In this document: piece after piece, positions 26,821 to 36,638 of the stretch
Numbering within the stretch: the stretch's first letter is position 1
Layout: the number at the start of each line of letters is the position of its first letter
Origin: Chromatiaceae bacterium
Lineage (GTDB): Bacteria; Pseudomonadota; Gammaproteobacteria; Chromatiales; Chromatiaceae
Length of the DNA: 64,000 nucleotides
Direction of reading: 5' to 3'
Assembly (NCBI GenBank): GCA_024235255.1
Contig: JACKMT010000002.1
Span: 186,001-250,000, forward strand
The notes under the pieces: generated by a model
The model's input: only the letters and a program-made list of their open reading frames with translations
Told to the model about the DNA's origin: nothing
Databases searched by the model: none
Made by a program: the position numbers and the translations under genes

Positions 26821-27890
26821 GGAGCAGCCTGACCGGTTTTTTGTGTAACCTCCAGCGCGGTATTCATAACCTCGTCCACAGTGATAGCTGCCATGCAATC
26901 GAAACGCCCGTTGCAGGTCGGGTTGCGCCTGCAGGGCGAACAGGGAAGCTTGTGGTAGAGCACCACAGCATGGTCGCGTGTGGTATCCAGATAGGGGCAG
27001 GTTGAGCCGAACAGCGCGACGGTTGGCCGGGAAAAAGCAATCCCCATATGGGTCAGTCCGGTATCCACCCCTACCAGCAGCCTGGCCTCGCTGATGATCG
27101 CTGCCGCCTGAGTCAACCCGGTCCTGCCCGTCAGGTCAATCGCCGCCGCACCAGCCAACCCGGCAATCTGTTCGGACACCGACCGGTCGCCCGGTCCCCC
27201 GAGTATCACCACCGGTACGCCGATTTCCCGCTGCAGTCTGGGAATCAACTCAACCCAGCGATGGTTGAGCCAGTGCTTCTGATCCCTGGTTGTAAACGGG
27301 CAGACAACCGCGTAGCCAGCGTGCAGGCCGTTGGCAACCGTGAAATCACGGACAAACTGCAGATCCGCATCGGCGAGCGCAACCTGCATCTCGAATCGAC
27401 CCGGGTTAAACCCCAATTGCCGCATCAAGTGCAGATACTCTGAGCCGATTCGCGCCGGATCACCGCCCCGACTGACTACCCGGCTCATCAGCAAACCGCT
27501 GCCCTCCCGCGAACCAAGACCAATACGTTCGCCGGCACCGGATAGCCAAGCCATTACCCCACTCTTCAACAGCCCCTGCATATCAATGGCAAGATCAAAA
27601 TTTCGATCCCTCAACATGCGTCTAAACTGCGCTATTTCCCGCCAGAGAAGACGCCATTGCCCGCCCTGCCAGAGCTCCTTCCAGCGTTTGCGGGGCCAGC
27701 TGATGGTTTCGTTTAAAGACGGGTTGTGTTCCAGCAGTGCCGCACACTCAGACTGTACCAGCCAGCAGATTCTGGCACCGGGATACTGTTGTCTCAGCGC
27801 TTTAATAACAGGCGTTGCCATCACAATATCGCCGATGGCACTAAGCCGAATCAACAGAATGGATCTCTTTTCCGACAATACCTTGTGCAT
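26817..27890 (-). CDS. Glycosyltransferase family 9 (heptosyltransferase-like)
   Basis: A 357-residue GT9 enzyme. The N-terminus ILLIRLSAIGDIVMATPVIKAL is the hallmark of ADP-heptose:LPS heptosyltransferases; VGVDTGLTHMGIAFSRPTVALFGS forms the donor site. A Cys-rich segment (CSPCRRNPTCNGRFDCM) near the C-terminus is typical of a subset of these proteins. With hldE nearby, addition of an inner-core heptose is likely; which position (WaaC, WaaF or WaaQ type) I cannot tell. It overlaps the next GT4 gene by 4 bp. Confidence 0.9.
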   Translation of the reverse strand: MHKVLSEKRSILLIRLSAIGDIVMATPVIKALRQQYPGARICWLVQSECAALLEHNPSLNETISWPRKRWKELWQGGQWRLLWREIAQFRRMLRDRNFDLAIDMQGLLKSGVMAWLSGAGERIGLGSREGSGLLMSRVVSRGGDPARIGSEYLHLMRQLGFNPGRFEMQVALADADLQFVRDFTVANGLHAGYAVVCPFTTRDQKHWLNHRWVELIPRLQREIGVPVVILGGPGDRSVSEQIAGLAGAAAIDLTGRTGLTQAAAIISEARLLVGVDTGLTHMGIAFSRPTVALFGSTCPYLDTTRDHAVVLYHKLPCSPCRRNPTCNGRFDCMAAITVDEVMNTALEVTQKTGQAAP

Positions 27891-28149
27891 CTGCTCTGCT
27901 GGTTATTTCTGGTATAATTTTTTGTTCGCTTAAGAAACATGAGGAGATTGGAATGCCGCGGACAAGTATCCTGATTTCTATTGCAGGAGATAGGCAGGAG
28001 GCGTCTGCCGGAACTCATAGCGAACCGTTCCGCATCCCCTGCCTTGCGTCGCACCTGCCTTGTGCCGCTATACCCGGTTGCCGTCCAGAGTTACTGCAGA
28101 GCTCGGATTACGGAAAACATAACGCCAATTGAACAATCGCGATAACCTC

Positions 28150-29238
28150 ATGGCACCTACTCCCGAGCTGCTTTACATCAGTCACAGCCGCTTACACAGA
28201 AACCGTGCAAATCTCATTCAGACGCTGCACACAGTATCTGGATTCTCCAGCTGCGGTGTGAATACTACACTTTATCTGCCGCCATGGTACAGCAAGGTTA
28301 CGCTGGAAAGCAGACTCAGGGAGCTTGGTGTCGAACCGACACTCGATGTGCACCCGATGGAACTCCTGCATAAACGCTGGCCGTTGTCGATCTTCACCTG
28401 GATCTATCTGAACAAGCTGCGTGCAGCAAAGCATATCTACGTCCGCTCGGCACGTATCAGCCTGGCGTTGGCAGCCAGAAGGATTCCTCATCACCTGGAG
28501 ATTCATACCCTGCGGGAACTGGAAACGAAAGGGATTGACTTAGCGCAGCTGATCCGCAACCAGAAGTCGGGAATCATCGGCTTATTTATTCCGATCAGCC
28601 AGGTATTGGCCCGCGCATTGGAGCGGGCGGGCGCAGATCCGGGGCGCATTCACGTCAGCCCCTCAGGCGTCGATCTCGGCGCTTATCGCGACGTCTCCCG
28701 CTGCAGCTTTAGCGGAGAGAGAAAGCCGAAGATCGTCTATCTTGGCAGGATAAGCAACGATCGCGGATTAAGCATACTCTCCCTTATAGCCGAGCGGCGG
28801 CTCGGCGAAATCCTGTTGACTGGAACTATTGATGATCCAATCCCGCAGGTGGACGGACTCAGCTACCGGCCGCCGGTACCGCATAAAAAAGTCCCCTCGA
28901 TTTACGCCGATGCCGATTTTGTGCTGCTGCCCTATCAACCCGAGTTGCTGCACGCCGACGGGATAAGCCCGCTAAAACTTTTTGAAGCTATGGCGGCAGG
29001 GCGGTCGATCATCGCCAGCGATCTTCCCTCGATCCGGGAGATACTCGAACATGAAAAGACCGCGCTGCTGGTGCCACCGGCAGACGCTGAGGCATGGTGT
29101 CGCTCGGTCATACGGCTGAGAGAGGAGCCTGACCTGGCAATAAGACTTGCCGACAATGCACGCAAAGAGGCGGTGCAGTACTCATGGACCAACCGCGCAC
29201 GAGCTATTCTCAAAGCCATGAGCCTGACGAGTCACTAA
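28150..29238 (+). CDS. Glycosyltransferase family 4
   Basis: A protein of about 362 residues with the N-terminal sheet PELLYISHSRLHRNRANLIQ and the donor motif SPLKLFEAMAAGRSIIASDLPSIREIL. I prefer the ATG at 28150; the frame is open to a TTG at 28129. It belongs to a different GT4 subgroup from the three tandem paralogues downstream. It begins a plus-strand run of LPS genes, divergent from the GT9 gene, with 259 bp between the starts. Confidence 0.85.
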   Translation: MAPTPELLYISHSRLHRNRANLIQTLHTVSGFSSCGVNTTLYLPPWYSKVTLESRLRELGVEPTLDVHPMELLHKRWPLSIFTWIYLNKLRAAKHIYVRSARISLALAARRIPHHLEIHTLRELETKGIDLAQLIRNQKSGIIGLFIPISQVLARALERAGADPGRIHVSPSGVDLGAYRDVSRCSFSGERKPKIVYLGRISNDRGLSILSLIAERRLGEILLTGTIDDPIPQVDGLSYRPPVPHKKVPSIYADADFVLLPYQPELLHADGISPLKLFEAMAAGRSIIASDLPSIREILEHEKTALLVPPADAEAWCRSVIRLREEPDLAIRLADNARKEAVQYSWTNRARAILKAMSLTSH

Positions 29239-29304
29239 GAGGGAGATGTATGCGGATCTGCGCTTTCCCAACGGCTTTAACAGCGAAACCTGCGACGGTG
29301 TGAA

Positions 29305-30645
29305 ATGCTGCCAAGCAACCTGAACGATAATGCAACCTTCTTGAACCACCGGCCCCTGTGGCCTGCATCATGGGTGGAGAGGGTTGGCATCATCGGTCTG
29401 TACCTTTTCGCATTATCGTCCATGGCCAGCGTCTCAGCTGCCAATATCGGCCTCGGCCTCATGCTGCTGAGTTTCATTGTTTCGTCCAAGGCCTGGAGAT
29501 CCATGTCACATGAGCCCATTTTCTGGCTCTGCCTGACACTGATTGTCTATATTTCTCTCAGAGCGATCTGGGCAGCCCAAGAGTTTCCATCCATCAGCAA
29601 TTTACCAATGAATCGGGCTAAGAGTTGGATTCTGTTGTTTCTGTTTTTCATTGTCGGCTGGTGGCTGGCCGGGGATTCCAGGCATACCGCAATCGTTCTG
29701 GTACTGGCACTCGCGGGATTTACCTTGGGAATACTCTCCAGCCCAGATGCCTCCCTGTTGCTGTCGCTCATTCCCAAAAATGTCCGTTCCGGGATGCACT
29801 ATGATAAGGCGATCCTATTTGGGTTCCACTGCGCCGTAATGATACTGGGCCTGCTGGTGTTTGCACCGCGCTGGCTCCGCAGAAACCGGCAACGCGCTCC
29901 ATGGGTGCCTGTTTTCCTCGCTATCGCAACATTGGTCATGGCTCTGTTTTTCCTGCAGGGAATGATCATTAGCCAGTCCCGGGGAGTCTGGCTTGCAGCG
30001 TTGGTCGTGATCCCAGTCACCGCGTTTCTCTTCCATCGCAAGAGTGCCTGGCAACACGCAAACGGTAAACGGCGTTGGCTCTTGTGGCTACTGATTCCGG
30101 CCGTAGTGACACTGGTGGCGGCAACCAATTGGAATCTTATTTGGAAACGACTCAGTCCGGAGGGGCAAACTTTAACCATCGTCCTGCAGCAAGGGCTTGA
30201 CAAGGCGCCACTGAGCTCCTCCAGTTACCGACTTTCCATGTGGCGCTTCGGTATCGAAAAATGGTCCGAACGCCCGATCTTTGGATGGGGTCCGGGCAGC
30301 ACCCAGTTGTTGGTGGAACAGGAACCGGAAAAAGTATATCCCCACCCATCGGGAGAGCCCTGGGATCATCTGCACAGTGTTTATGTTGAGTTGCTGCTCC
30401 AGTTGGGGCTTACCGGCGCTGCCTTGGTTGCCGCGATTATTGTGCTGTTGACGAAAGGCGTAGTTGACGCCTACAGGTCAAACCGTCTGCCGCGGGACCT
30501 ATTCTATTTCTTCACCGCCTGCCTGGCATTGACTGCGATTTACAGTCTGACCGACTTTCGCCATCTGCAGTGGAATTGGCGTTTCTTCTGGTTATTGTTC
30601 GCCGGCATCGGATTCGCATCGCAGATGAACCCGGCATCCAGGTAG
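29305..30645 (+). CDS. O-antigen ligase family membrane protein (WaaL/Wzy-like)
   Basis: A 446-residue polytopic inner-membrane protein with about ten to twelve hydrophobic segments. The PF04932-type loop is marked by SQSRGVWLAALVV near residue 230 and by a large periplasmic loop with GWGPGSTQ and HLHSVYVELLLQLGLTG near residue 355, where O-antigen ligases carry a functional histidine. It sits in the LPS core cluster between a GT4 gene and three further GT4 genes, which favours WaaL (joining O-polymer to lipid A-core) over Wzy polymerase, but the family cannot be split by motif alone. Confidence 0.85.
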   Translation: MLPSNLNDNATFLNHRPLWPASWVERVGIIGLYLFALSSMASVSAANIGLGLMLLSFIVSSKAWRSMSHEPIFWLCLTLIVYISLRAIWAAQEFPSISNLPMNRAKSWILLFLFFIVGWWLAGDSRHTAIVLVLALAGFTLGILSSPDASLLLSLIPKNVRSGMHYDKAILFGFHCAVMILGLLVFAPRWLRRNRQRAPWVPVFLAIATLVMALFFLQGMIISQSRGVWLAALVVIPVTAFLFHRKSAWQHANGKRRWLLWLLIPAVVTLVAATNWNLIWKRLSPEGQTLTIVLQQGLDKAPLSSSSYRLSMWRFGIEKWSERPIFGWGPGSTQLLVEQEPEKVYPHPSGEPWDHLHSVYVELLLQLGLTGAALVAAIIVLLTKGVVDAYRSNRLPRDLFYFFTACLALTAIYSLTDFRHLQWNWRFFWLLFAGIGFASQMNPASR

Positions 30646-30670
30646 ATGGCGACACCGCCCAGGCAAGCAC

Positions 30671-31828
30671 ATGGCAAATGCAACACAGACCCCGTTATCT
30701 TCGTACTGCGTCGCCATCTGCATACCGACTTTTGGCACCGGCGGCGTGGAGCGAATGCTGGTTAATCTTGCTCAGGGATTGGTACAACTCGGGATCGATG
30801 TCGACTTTATACTCGACACGCTGGATGCACCTTATCTGGACAGCCTGCCTGAAACGGTCAACATCCATCCCCTGGGTAGATCCGATTCCGCAAAACAGCT
30901 CGAATGGCTGGTGAACTATCTGCAAGCGAGGCAACCGTCTGTGTTGATTTCAGCCAAGACTGCGGATGATGAGCTGGCCCTGCGCGCGCGCGATCTCAGC
31001 GGCAGCCGGACAAAAGTTTTTCTGCGTCCGGGAACCAATCTCTCAGAGCGCATGCGTGGCCAGCGCTATCGATTGTTAAAAAATTGGAGGGATCGGCGTC
31101 GGCTCCGCAAACACTTCCAGGCAGCTGATGGGATTGTCACCGTATCGCAGGGTGTTGCCGAAGATGTGCAGCGGATTTCCGCTATTTCGCAGAACAAAAT
31201 CAGCGTCATACCCAACCCGACCGTCACCCCGAGTATTGCCGAACTGGCTCGGGCAGATGCTCCTCACCCCTGGTTTGGACAACAAACACCGGTTCTCATC
31301 GCCATCGGCCGTTTCAGCCGGGCAAAAGATTTTCCCACCCTCATCAAGGCTTTTGCCCTGGTCCGGCGGAAGCAGGAGAGTCACCTGATTATCCTTGGGA
31401 ATGGCAATCGGTTGGGACGGCTCAAGCAACTGGCCGCCTCCCTGGGAGTAGAAAATGCCGTGGATTTCCCGGGTTTTTGCAGCAACCCATACGCCTACCT
31501 TGCGCGCGCCAGTCTGTTTGTGCTCTCCTCGAAACGTGAGGGCTCTCCGAATGCACTGATAGAAGCACTTGCACTCGGAGTGCCTGTGGTCGCCACCGAT
31601 TGCAATAGCGGACCCGCCGAGATACTGCAGCATGGAAAATATGGACCACTGGTACCGGTAGGTGATCCTGTCGCGCTTGCTGAGGCGATGATCCAGGTGC
31701 TCAACCACCCGCCTGAAGCCAGTTTTCTGCAGCAGGCGACACGCGAGTATGACTATCAGATCAGCGCCCGGCGCTACCTGCAAGCCTTCGGACTCCCGCT
31801 CCCAGAACTCCCGCCGGAGCAGGCATGA
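30671..31828 (+). CDS. Glycosyltransferase family 4, tandem paralogue 1
   Basis: A 385-residue GT-B protein with GTGGVERMLVNLAQGL at the N-terminus, the donor domain AIGRFSRAKDFPTLIKAF and the acidic motif SSKREGSPNALIEALALGVP. It is followed, with a 4-bp ATGA overlap, by a second and then a third homologue sharing the order GVxRMLVNL, FPGF.xNPYxY and VVATDCxSGPAEIL. Likely an LPS outer-core transferase adding hexose or hexosamine; donor unknown. Confidence 0.9.
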   Translation: MANATQTPLSSYCVAICIPTFGTGGVERMLVNLAQGLVQLGIDVDFILDTLDAPYLDSLPETVNIHPLGRSDSAKQLEWLVNYLQARQPSVLISAKTADDELALRARDLSGSRTKVFLRPGTNLSERMRGQRYRLLKNWRDRRRLRKHFQAADGIVTVSQGVAEDVQRISAISQNKISVIPNPTVTPSIAELARADAPHPWFGQQTPVLIAIGRFSRAKDFPTLIKAFALVRRKQESHLIILGNGNRLGRLKQLAASLGVENAVDFPGFCSNPYAYLARASLFVLSSKREGSPNALIEALALGVPVVATDCNSGPAEILQHGKYGPLVPVGDPVALAEAMIQVLNHPPEASFLQQATREYDYQISARRYLQAFGLPLPELPPEQA

Positions 31829-32943
31829 CGCCGAAAATAGCCTGTTTTTTCGCGACCTCCGGTCACAGCGGCGTTGATCGTGTCGTCAAGAACCTGCTGC
31901 CTGGAATGGTTGCAGCAGGATACCGTGTTGACCTGCTGAAGATTCGGCGACATGGTCCCCAGCTTACCGGGGAGGAGCATGGCGTTCGTGTCATCGAACT
32001 CAAGGCGAAGCATGTGTACACCGCACTGCCTGAACTGATCCGTTACCTTCGTCGCGAACGGCCGACGGTACTCCTGACAGACAAAGACAGGGTTAACCGC
32101 ACTGCACTTCTGGCCCGGGGTATAGCACGGACAGAAACCCGACTCAGCGTGCGCATCGGGACAACGGTGAGTATAAATCTGGCGAGCCGGGGAGTGATAG
32201 ACCGCTTTCTGCAGCGCAACTCTATGCGTTATCTATACAGCTTGGCCGAAGCCGTTCTGATACCGTCCGCCGGTGCTGCGGATGATTTCGCGGCTGCAAC
32301 CGGTCTTGCAAGAGAGCTGATTTCGGTGGTGCCGAGTCCTATTGTCACTCCCGATTTCACTATCCGGAGCGAAGACCCCATCGACCACGCATGGTTTCGG
32401 GATGGGGAGCCACCGGTCATATTGGGTGTGGGAGAACTCTCCAACCGCAAGGATTTTGCAACGCTATTGCGGGCATTTGCAGCCATGCCCGGCAGCTCCG
32501 CTTATCGACTGATGATTATCGGACGGGGCCGGCAACAGGCCGCGCTGCAATTGCTGGCAACACAACTGGGCATCGCCGATCGTTTCTGCCTGCCGGGATT
32601 TGTCGCAAACCCCTATCCGTATATGAAGCAAGCAAAGCTGATCGCGCTGACCTCGCGTTGGGAGGGCATGCCCGTTGCATTGATCGAGGCACTCGCGTTG
32701 GGCACTCCGGTCGTATCTACCGACTGCCCCAGCGGCCCGCGGGAGATACTGGAAAACGGCCGTATCGGTCCGCTGGTACCGGTAGGCGATCACCGTTCAT
32801 TTGCACAGGCAATGGCACAGCTGCTGAATGCCCCCCCGCCACGTGAAGCTTTGCTGCAGGCGGTAAAGCCCTATCATCTTGAAAACAGCGTTGCCCGTTA
32901 TCTGGCTGCGATGGGACTTCCCGACAGTGCCAGAGCAATCTGA
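31825..32943 (+). CDS. Glycosyltransferase family 4, tandem paralogue 2
   Basis: A 372-residue GT-B protein of the same subgroup as its two neighbours. Its N-terminus (SGHSGVDRVVKNLLPGMVAA) is the most divergent of the three. The donor domain keeps GVGELSNRKDFATLLRAFAA and SRWEGMPVALIEALALGTPV, and VVSTDCPSGPREILENGR matches its siblings. It starts within the stop of paralogue 1 and ends directly against the ATG of paralogue 3 (TGAATG), so all three are translated together. Confidence 0.9.
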   Translation: MTPKIACFFATSGHSGVDRVVKNLLPGMVAAGYRVDLLKIRRHGPQLTGEEHGVRVIELKAKHVYTALPELIRYLRRERPTVLLTDKDRVNRTALLARGIARTETRLSVRIGTTVSINLASRGVIDRFLQRNSMRYLYSLAEAVLIPSAGAADDFAAATGLARELISVVPSPIVTPDFTIRSEDPIDHAWFRDGEPPVILGVGELSNRKDFATLLRAFAAMPGSSAYRLMIIGRGRQQAALQLLATQLGIADRFCLPGFVANPYPYMKQAKLIALTSRWEGMPVALIEALALGTPVVSTDCPSGPREILENGRIGPLVPVGDHRSFAQAMAQLLNAPPPREALLQAVKPYHLENSVARYLAAMGLPDSARAI

Positions 32944-34071
32944 ATGAGCGAGCACCCAGCCGTTCCAGACATCGCAATACTGGCGTCGTTTTCCGGCGAA
33001 GGGGGTGTCGAGCGCATGCTGGTGAATCTGGCCAATGAGTTTGCTGAACGCAACCACCGGGTCCATCTGCTGTTAATCAAATCCACAAGCCGTCACTTGA
33101 AGGAGCTGCACCCCGGCGTCGAGGCAATCAGTTTGGGCAGCAGGCATACTGCCACCAGCCTGTTGCCCCTTATAAGTTACCTGCGTGCTCAACGGCCCGC
33201 CCGTATGCTGGTGGTCAAGGACCGGGCGGGGAGGCTGGCAGTCAGGGCTCGCGCTCTGGCGGGCACGGAGACACGTCTTGTACTGAGGCTTGGAACCAAT
33301 CTTTCCGCATCGCTCAAACATAGAAACCTGTTCCAGCGCTGGCTGCGTCTCTGGCCGATACGACATGCTTACCCCAAGCTGGATCATATTATTGCTGTTT
33401 CCAAGGGCGTCGCCGATGACACCATCAGCCTGTCCGGCGTTGCTGCCGCAAAGGTCAGTGTTATTCGCAATCCCGTGCTAACACCAAGAGTCAGGGAGCT
33501 GGCACAGTCAGCTGCACCACACCCCTGGTTAAAGGAGAAAACCCTGCCTGTAGTGATAGGCGCGGGCAGACTGACATTTCAGAAAGATTTCGCGACCCTT
33601 ATCCGGGCATTTTCCCGCCTCTCTGAAAAACGGCAACTGAGAATGATTATTCTTGGTGAAGGAGACCAACGGAGCGCGCTGCAGGCGCTGATAGATGAGC
33701 TCGGATTACACGATAAAGTGGACCTTCCGGGTTTTGCGGAGAATCCTTATGCATACATGGCAAGAGCCGATCTTTTCGTGCTCTCAAGTCGATGGGAGGG
33801 CTCCCCAAATGTTCTGACCGAGGCGATGCTGCTTGGGGTGCCGGTGGTAGCCACAGACTGCCCGAGCGGGCCCGCAGAAATTCTTCAAAACGGCCGCATC
33901 GCTCCGCTAGTACCAATGGGCGATTGGAGACAACTTGCCGACGCCATGGAGTCAATCCTGGCATCACCGCCTGACAGCGCCCTATTAGTCGACGCGGTAA
34001 AGGATTATACCGTGGAAACCAGTGCTGACGGATATCTGGCAGCACTCGGTCTTGGTTCGAATACCCCCTGA
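32944..34071 (+). CDS. Glycosyltransferase family 4, tandem paralogue 3
   Basis: A 375-residue GT-B protein. The N-terminus FSGEGGVERMLVNLANEFAE closely follows paralogue 1; the donor domain has GAGRLTFQKDFATLIRAFSR and SSRWEGSPNVLTEAMLLGVP, and VVATDCPSGPAEILQNGR matches paralogue 2. The three genes look like products of local duplication followed by divergence, which often reflects stepwise addition of different sugars to the core or O-unit. A gap of 180 bp without a gene follows. Confidence 0.9.
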   Translation: MSEHPAVPDIAILASFSGEGGVERMLVNLANEFAERNHRVHLLLIKSTSRHLKELHPGVEAISLGSRHTATSLLPLISYLRAQRPARMLVVKDRAGRLAVRARALAGTETRLVLRLGTNLSASLKHRNLFQRWLRLWPIRHAYPKLDHIIAVSKGVADDTISLSGVAAAKVSVIRNPVLTPRVRELAQSAAPHPWLKEKTLPVVIGAGRLTFQKDFATLIRAFSRLSEKRQLRMIILGEGDQRSALQALIDELGLHDKVDLPGFAENPYAYMARADLFVLSSRWEGSPNVLTEAMLLGVPVVATDCPSGPAEILQNGRIAPLVPMGDWRQLADAMESILASPPDSALLVDAVKDYTVETSADGYLAALGLGSNTP

Positions 34072-34251
34072 TAAACAGGCTCACGGCCAGATTGTTGTAA
34101 CCCAACAGCCGAATCACTATCATGGAGATGCTCCGCACAAGCACTGTGATCAGGTGCGTAATTACTATCTGCCGATGTCAATTCGACACCATACAGACTG
34201 AGTACAAACCTTCTCTGCCGCATACTTCAGATAACAACAGACCACAAGATC

Positions 34252-34989
34252 ATGAAACCTTACACTGAAGAGTTCTACGGCTTGAGGAATAAAAATACGG
34301 AATATGCGGCCGACCTGATTCTTACGTCACTGCTTGAGCTGCTCCCTGATATCTCTTCCGCGGTCGACATTGGCTGCGGTGTTGGTACTTGGCTTTCGAC
34401 CTTGGAACGGAAGGGTGTGAAGAGAATCCTGGGAGTCGATGGCGAGTGGGTCAATCCTGAGCTTCTGGTGATTCCGAAGGAGCGGTTTTTACCGGGCAAT
34501 ATGGTCAACGGCATCCACATTGAAGAAAAGTTTGATCTCGCGATCTGCCTTGAAGTGGCGGAACATTTGCCGGCTGACCAGGCTGAAGAGTTCATCGGAA
34601 CTTTAACCGGGCTTGCCGATTTTGTTCTATTTTCTGCCGCTATTCCGTTCCAAGGCGGGACCAATCATATTAACGAACAGTGGCCCGAATACTGGGACGA
34701 ACTTTTCAACGCAAGAGATTTCGTTGGCTTTGATTTCATAAGAAGCGCCATCTGGAACAACCGGAATGTTCCGTACTATTACCGGCAAAATATCCTGCTT
34801 TTTGTCGAAAAAAATAGGCTTGATGAACTGCATCTGGAAAAGATTCGAAATAATTTTAAGCCAATCGGTCTGATACACCCGGAAGTCTACACGACGAAGA
34901 TCAACAAATATCATTCGCTTAAAGGTTCATGGAAGCTGTATCGCAATGCCGTAAAGCGTTGGTTCAGGAGTGCCTACAAGCAGACCTGA
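34252..34989 (+). CDS. Class I SAM-dependent methyltransferase
   Basis: A 245-residue protein with motif I AVDIGCGVGTWLSTLERKG near residue 38, an acidic motif II ILGVDGEWV and the motif IV-like stretch FDLAICLEVAEHLPAD. It resembles stand-alone methyltransferases scattered in glycan loci. The A+T content is higher than in the GT genes just upstream. The target is unknown; methylation of an LPS sugar fits the context but is not shown. Confidence 0.8.
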   Translation: MKPYTEEFYGLRNKNTEYAADLILTSLLELLPDISSAVDIGCGVGTWLSTLERKGVKRILGVDGEWVNPELLVIPKERFLPGNMVNGIHIEEKFDLAICLEVAEHLPADQAEEFIGTLTGLADFVLFSAAIPFQGGTNHINEQWPEYWDELFNARDFVGFDFIRSAIWNNRNVPYYYRQNILLFVEKNRLDELHLEKIRNNFKPIGLIHPEVYTTKINKYHSLKGSWKLYRNAVKRWFRSAYKQT

Positions 34990-35094
34990 TTACTATTAAT
35001 TAGCAGACATACCCGTGTTTTTTCTGAAATTCATTTTGTTACACTTACCGGCTGGAGCGGTATTCCAAAGCAGTAATCAGGAATCTCTATTGTT

Positions 35095-35667
35095 ATGAAA
35101 ATACTATTGGACTGCGGTGCCCATAACGGCGACAGTATTCCCGATTTAGTCTCACTTTTCGGACCGTTTGACAAAATATACGCCTTTGAGGCAAACCCTT
35201 CCTATGAGAAAGAGATACTTGCCCTAAGATCACAATATAATAACCTGGAGCTGATCTGTGCGGCGGTTTGGGATAAGCAGGAGAAGGTAAAGCTGTTCCT
35301 TGGAGAGACAGGTCTGGAGTCTTCGCTGATATTTGAGAAAAAGACGGGCGGCTTCAGCAAAACCAACTACGTTGAATCTGAAGCGATCGACTTCAGTGAA
35401 TGGATGAAAAGTAACCTCAGTATCAACGATACCATCTATTTAAAAATGGATATTGAGGGGGCGGAGTTTCCGGTCCTGGAAAAAATGATAAGGGATGGAA
35501 CTCATCGGATGGTAGATGTCTTTCTGCCTGAATGGCACGCCGATAGAATCGACTATAAGCATGTAAAATTCAGGAGGAGGTACATAGAACTGCGCTTTAA
35601 ACTGAGCGGCATAAAAATTCTGCGTTGGTCAAAAAAATACCTCAGAAGAAAAGGATACAACATATAG
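35095..35667 (+). CDS. FkbM-family methyltransferase
   Basis: A 190-residue protein with the FkbM pattern: ILLDCGAHNGDSIPDLV at the N-terminus for SAM, IYAFEANPSYEKEI for the acidic strand, and YLKMDIEGAEFPVLEKMI near residue 118, the FkbM signature. The family performs O-methylation on sugars and polyketides, often in surface-glycan loci. Its basic C-terminus (KKYLRRKGYNI) is unremarkable. It lies between another methyltransferase and a small sulfotransferase. Confidence 0.85.
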   Translation: MKILLDCGAHNGDSIPDLVSLFGPFDKIYAFEANPSYEKEILALRSQYNNLELICAAVWDKQEKVKLFLGETGLESSLIFEKKTGGFSKTNYVESEAIDFSEWMKSNLSINDTIYLKMDIEGAEFPVLEKMIRDGTHRMVDVFLPEWHADRIDYKHVKFRRRYIELRFKLSGIKILRWSKKYLRRKGYNI

Positions 35668-35904
35668 AGTGAGTCAGTAGTGAGTCGTAATCGAAGGCAG
35701 GATGAAAATCCATGGTATGGAGTTTAATGCAGTCAATATCTCCTCGGTAGCATTCCACTAATATTATCCGCACACATCATGTTTATTTCATCGTGCTTTG
35801 AATCTGATCAATACCTGAAGTATCTCGCCAGTCGACCTCTCCTGTGATCTGGTGAAGATCCCTTACCTGTCGATGCTGACCGAATAAAACCAGTTCAAAC
35901 CGAA

Positions 35905-36573
35905 ATGCTGCTATCCCGAAAATACAACTTCCTGTTCGTGCACATCGCCAAGACCGGCGGCACCAGCGTGCGTGCCGCACTGCAGCCGCTGCGCTGGCGC
36001 GATCCCTGGTATTATGCCCAGTTCCTCTGCTCCCGACTCAGTCATGCCAGTGGTCACCGCATCGGCAGCAAGTTTCCGCGCCACGCGCGCATCATCGCAG
36101 CGCAAGAGATGCTGCCTGAAGCGTTCTTCCGCGACCTGTTTAAATTTGCCATCGTGCGCAATCCATGGGATCTTCAGGTGAGCTCATACCACCACATCCG
36201 CCGCGAACGGCCCCACTTGATCGCTCATCTGACTGACTTCGAACAGTTTATTCGCTGGAAACTCGATCCGGAACGCCCTTACCAATACCATATCGATACC
36301 TCGATCCAATCGCAGCTGGACTACCTGGTCGATCTGCGCGGCAAGATCCTGGTCGACTTTATCGGACGCTATGAGAACTTAAACAATGACTTTGCACATG
36401 TCTGCGAAGCGCTGGGTATTCGACACTTGCAGCTGCCGCACAAACGTGAGGCAAGGGACCGGAACAAAGATTACCGCAGCTACTACTCCGATGCATTGGC
36501 AGAACTGGTGGAGAACTATTTCGAGCGGGACATCAAGACGCTGAATTATAGCTTTGAACCAACCCCCGATTAA
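35905..36573 (+). CDS. Sulfotransferase family 2 protein
   Basis: A 222-residue protein with the PAPS loop FLFVHIAKTGGTSVRAALQP (about residues 9-28) and a 3'-phosphate motif FAIVRNPWDLQVSSYHHIRR near residue 82, the pattern of the Sulfotransfer_2 family (chondroitin/dermatan and bacterial homologues). It probably sulfates an LPS or other glycan sugar in the cytosol. It is the third predicted sulfotransferase in the window. It converges on the zinc-finger gene. Confidence 0.85.
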   Translation: MLLSRKYNFLFVHIAKTGGTSVRAALQPLRWRDPWYYAQFLCSRLSHASGHRIGSKFPRHARIIAAQEMLPEAFFRDLFKFAIVRNPWDLQVSSYHHIRRERPHLIAHLTDFEQFIRWKLDPERPYQYHIDTSIQSQLDYLVDLRGKILVDFIGRYENLNNDFAHVCEALGIRHLQLPHKREARDRNKDYRSYYSDALAELVENYFERDIKTLNYSFEPTPD

Positions 36574-36638
36574 CGAGCCAGATCTGGCGCGGGCTGTATC
36601 CTGATTCGAATCTGCCGGAAACCAGCTGCGGACTTCGT

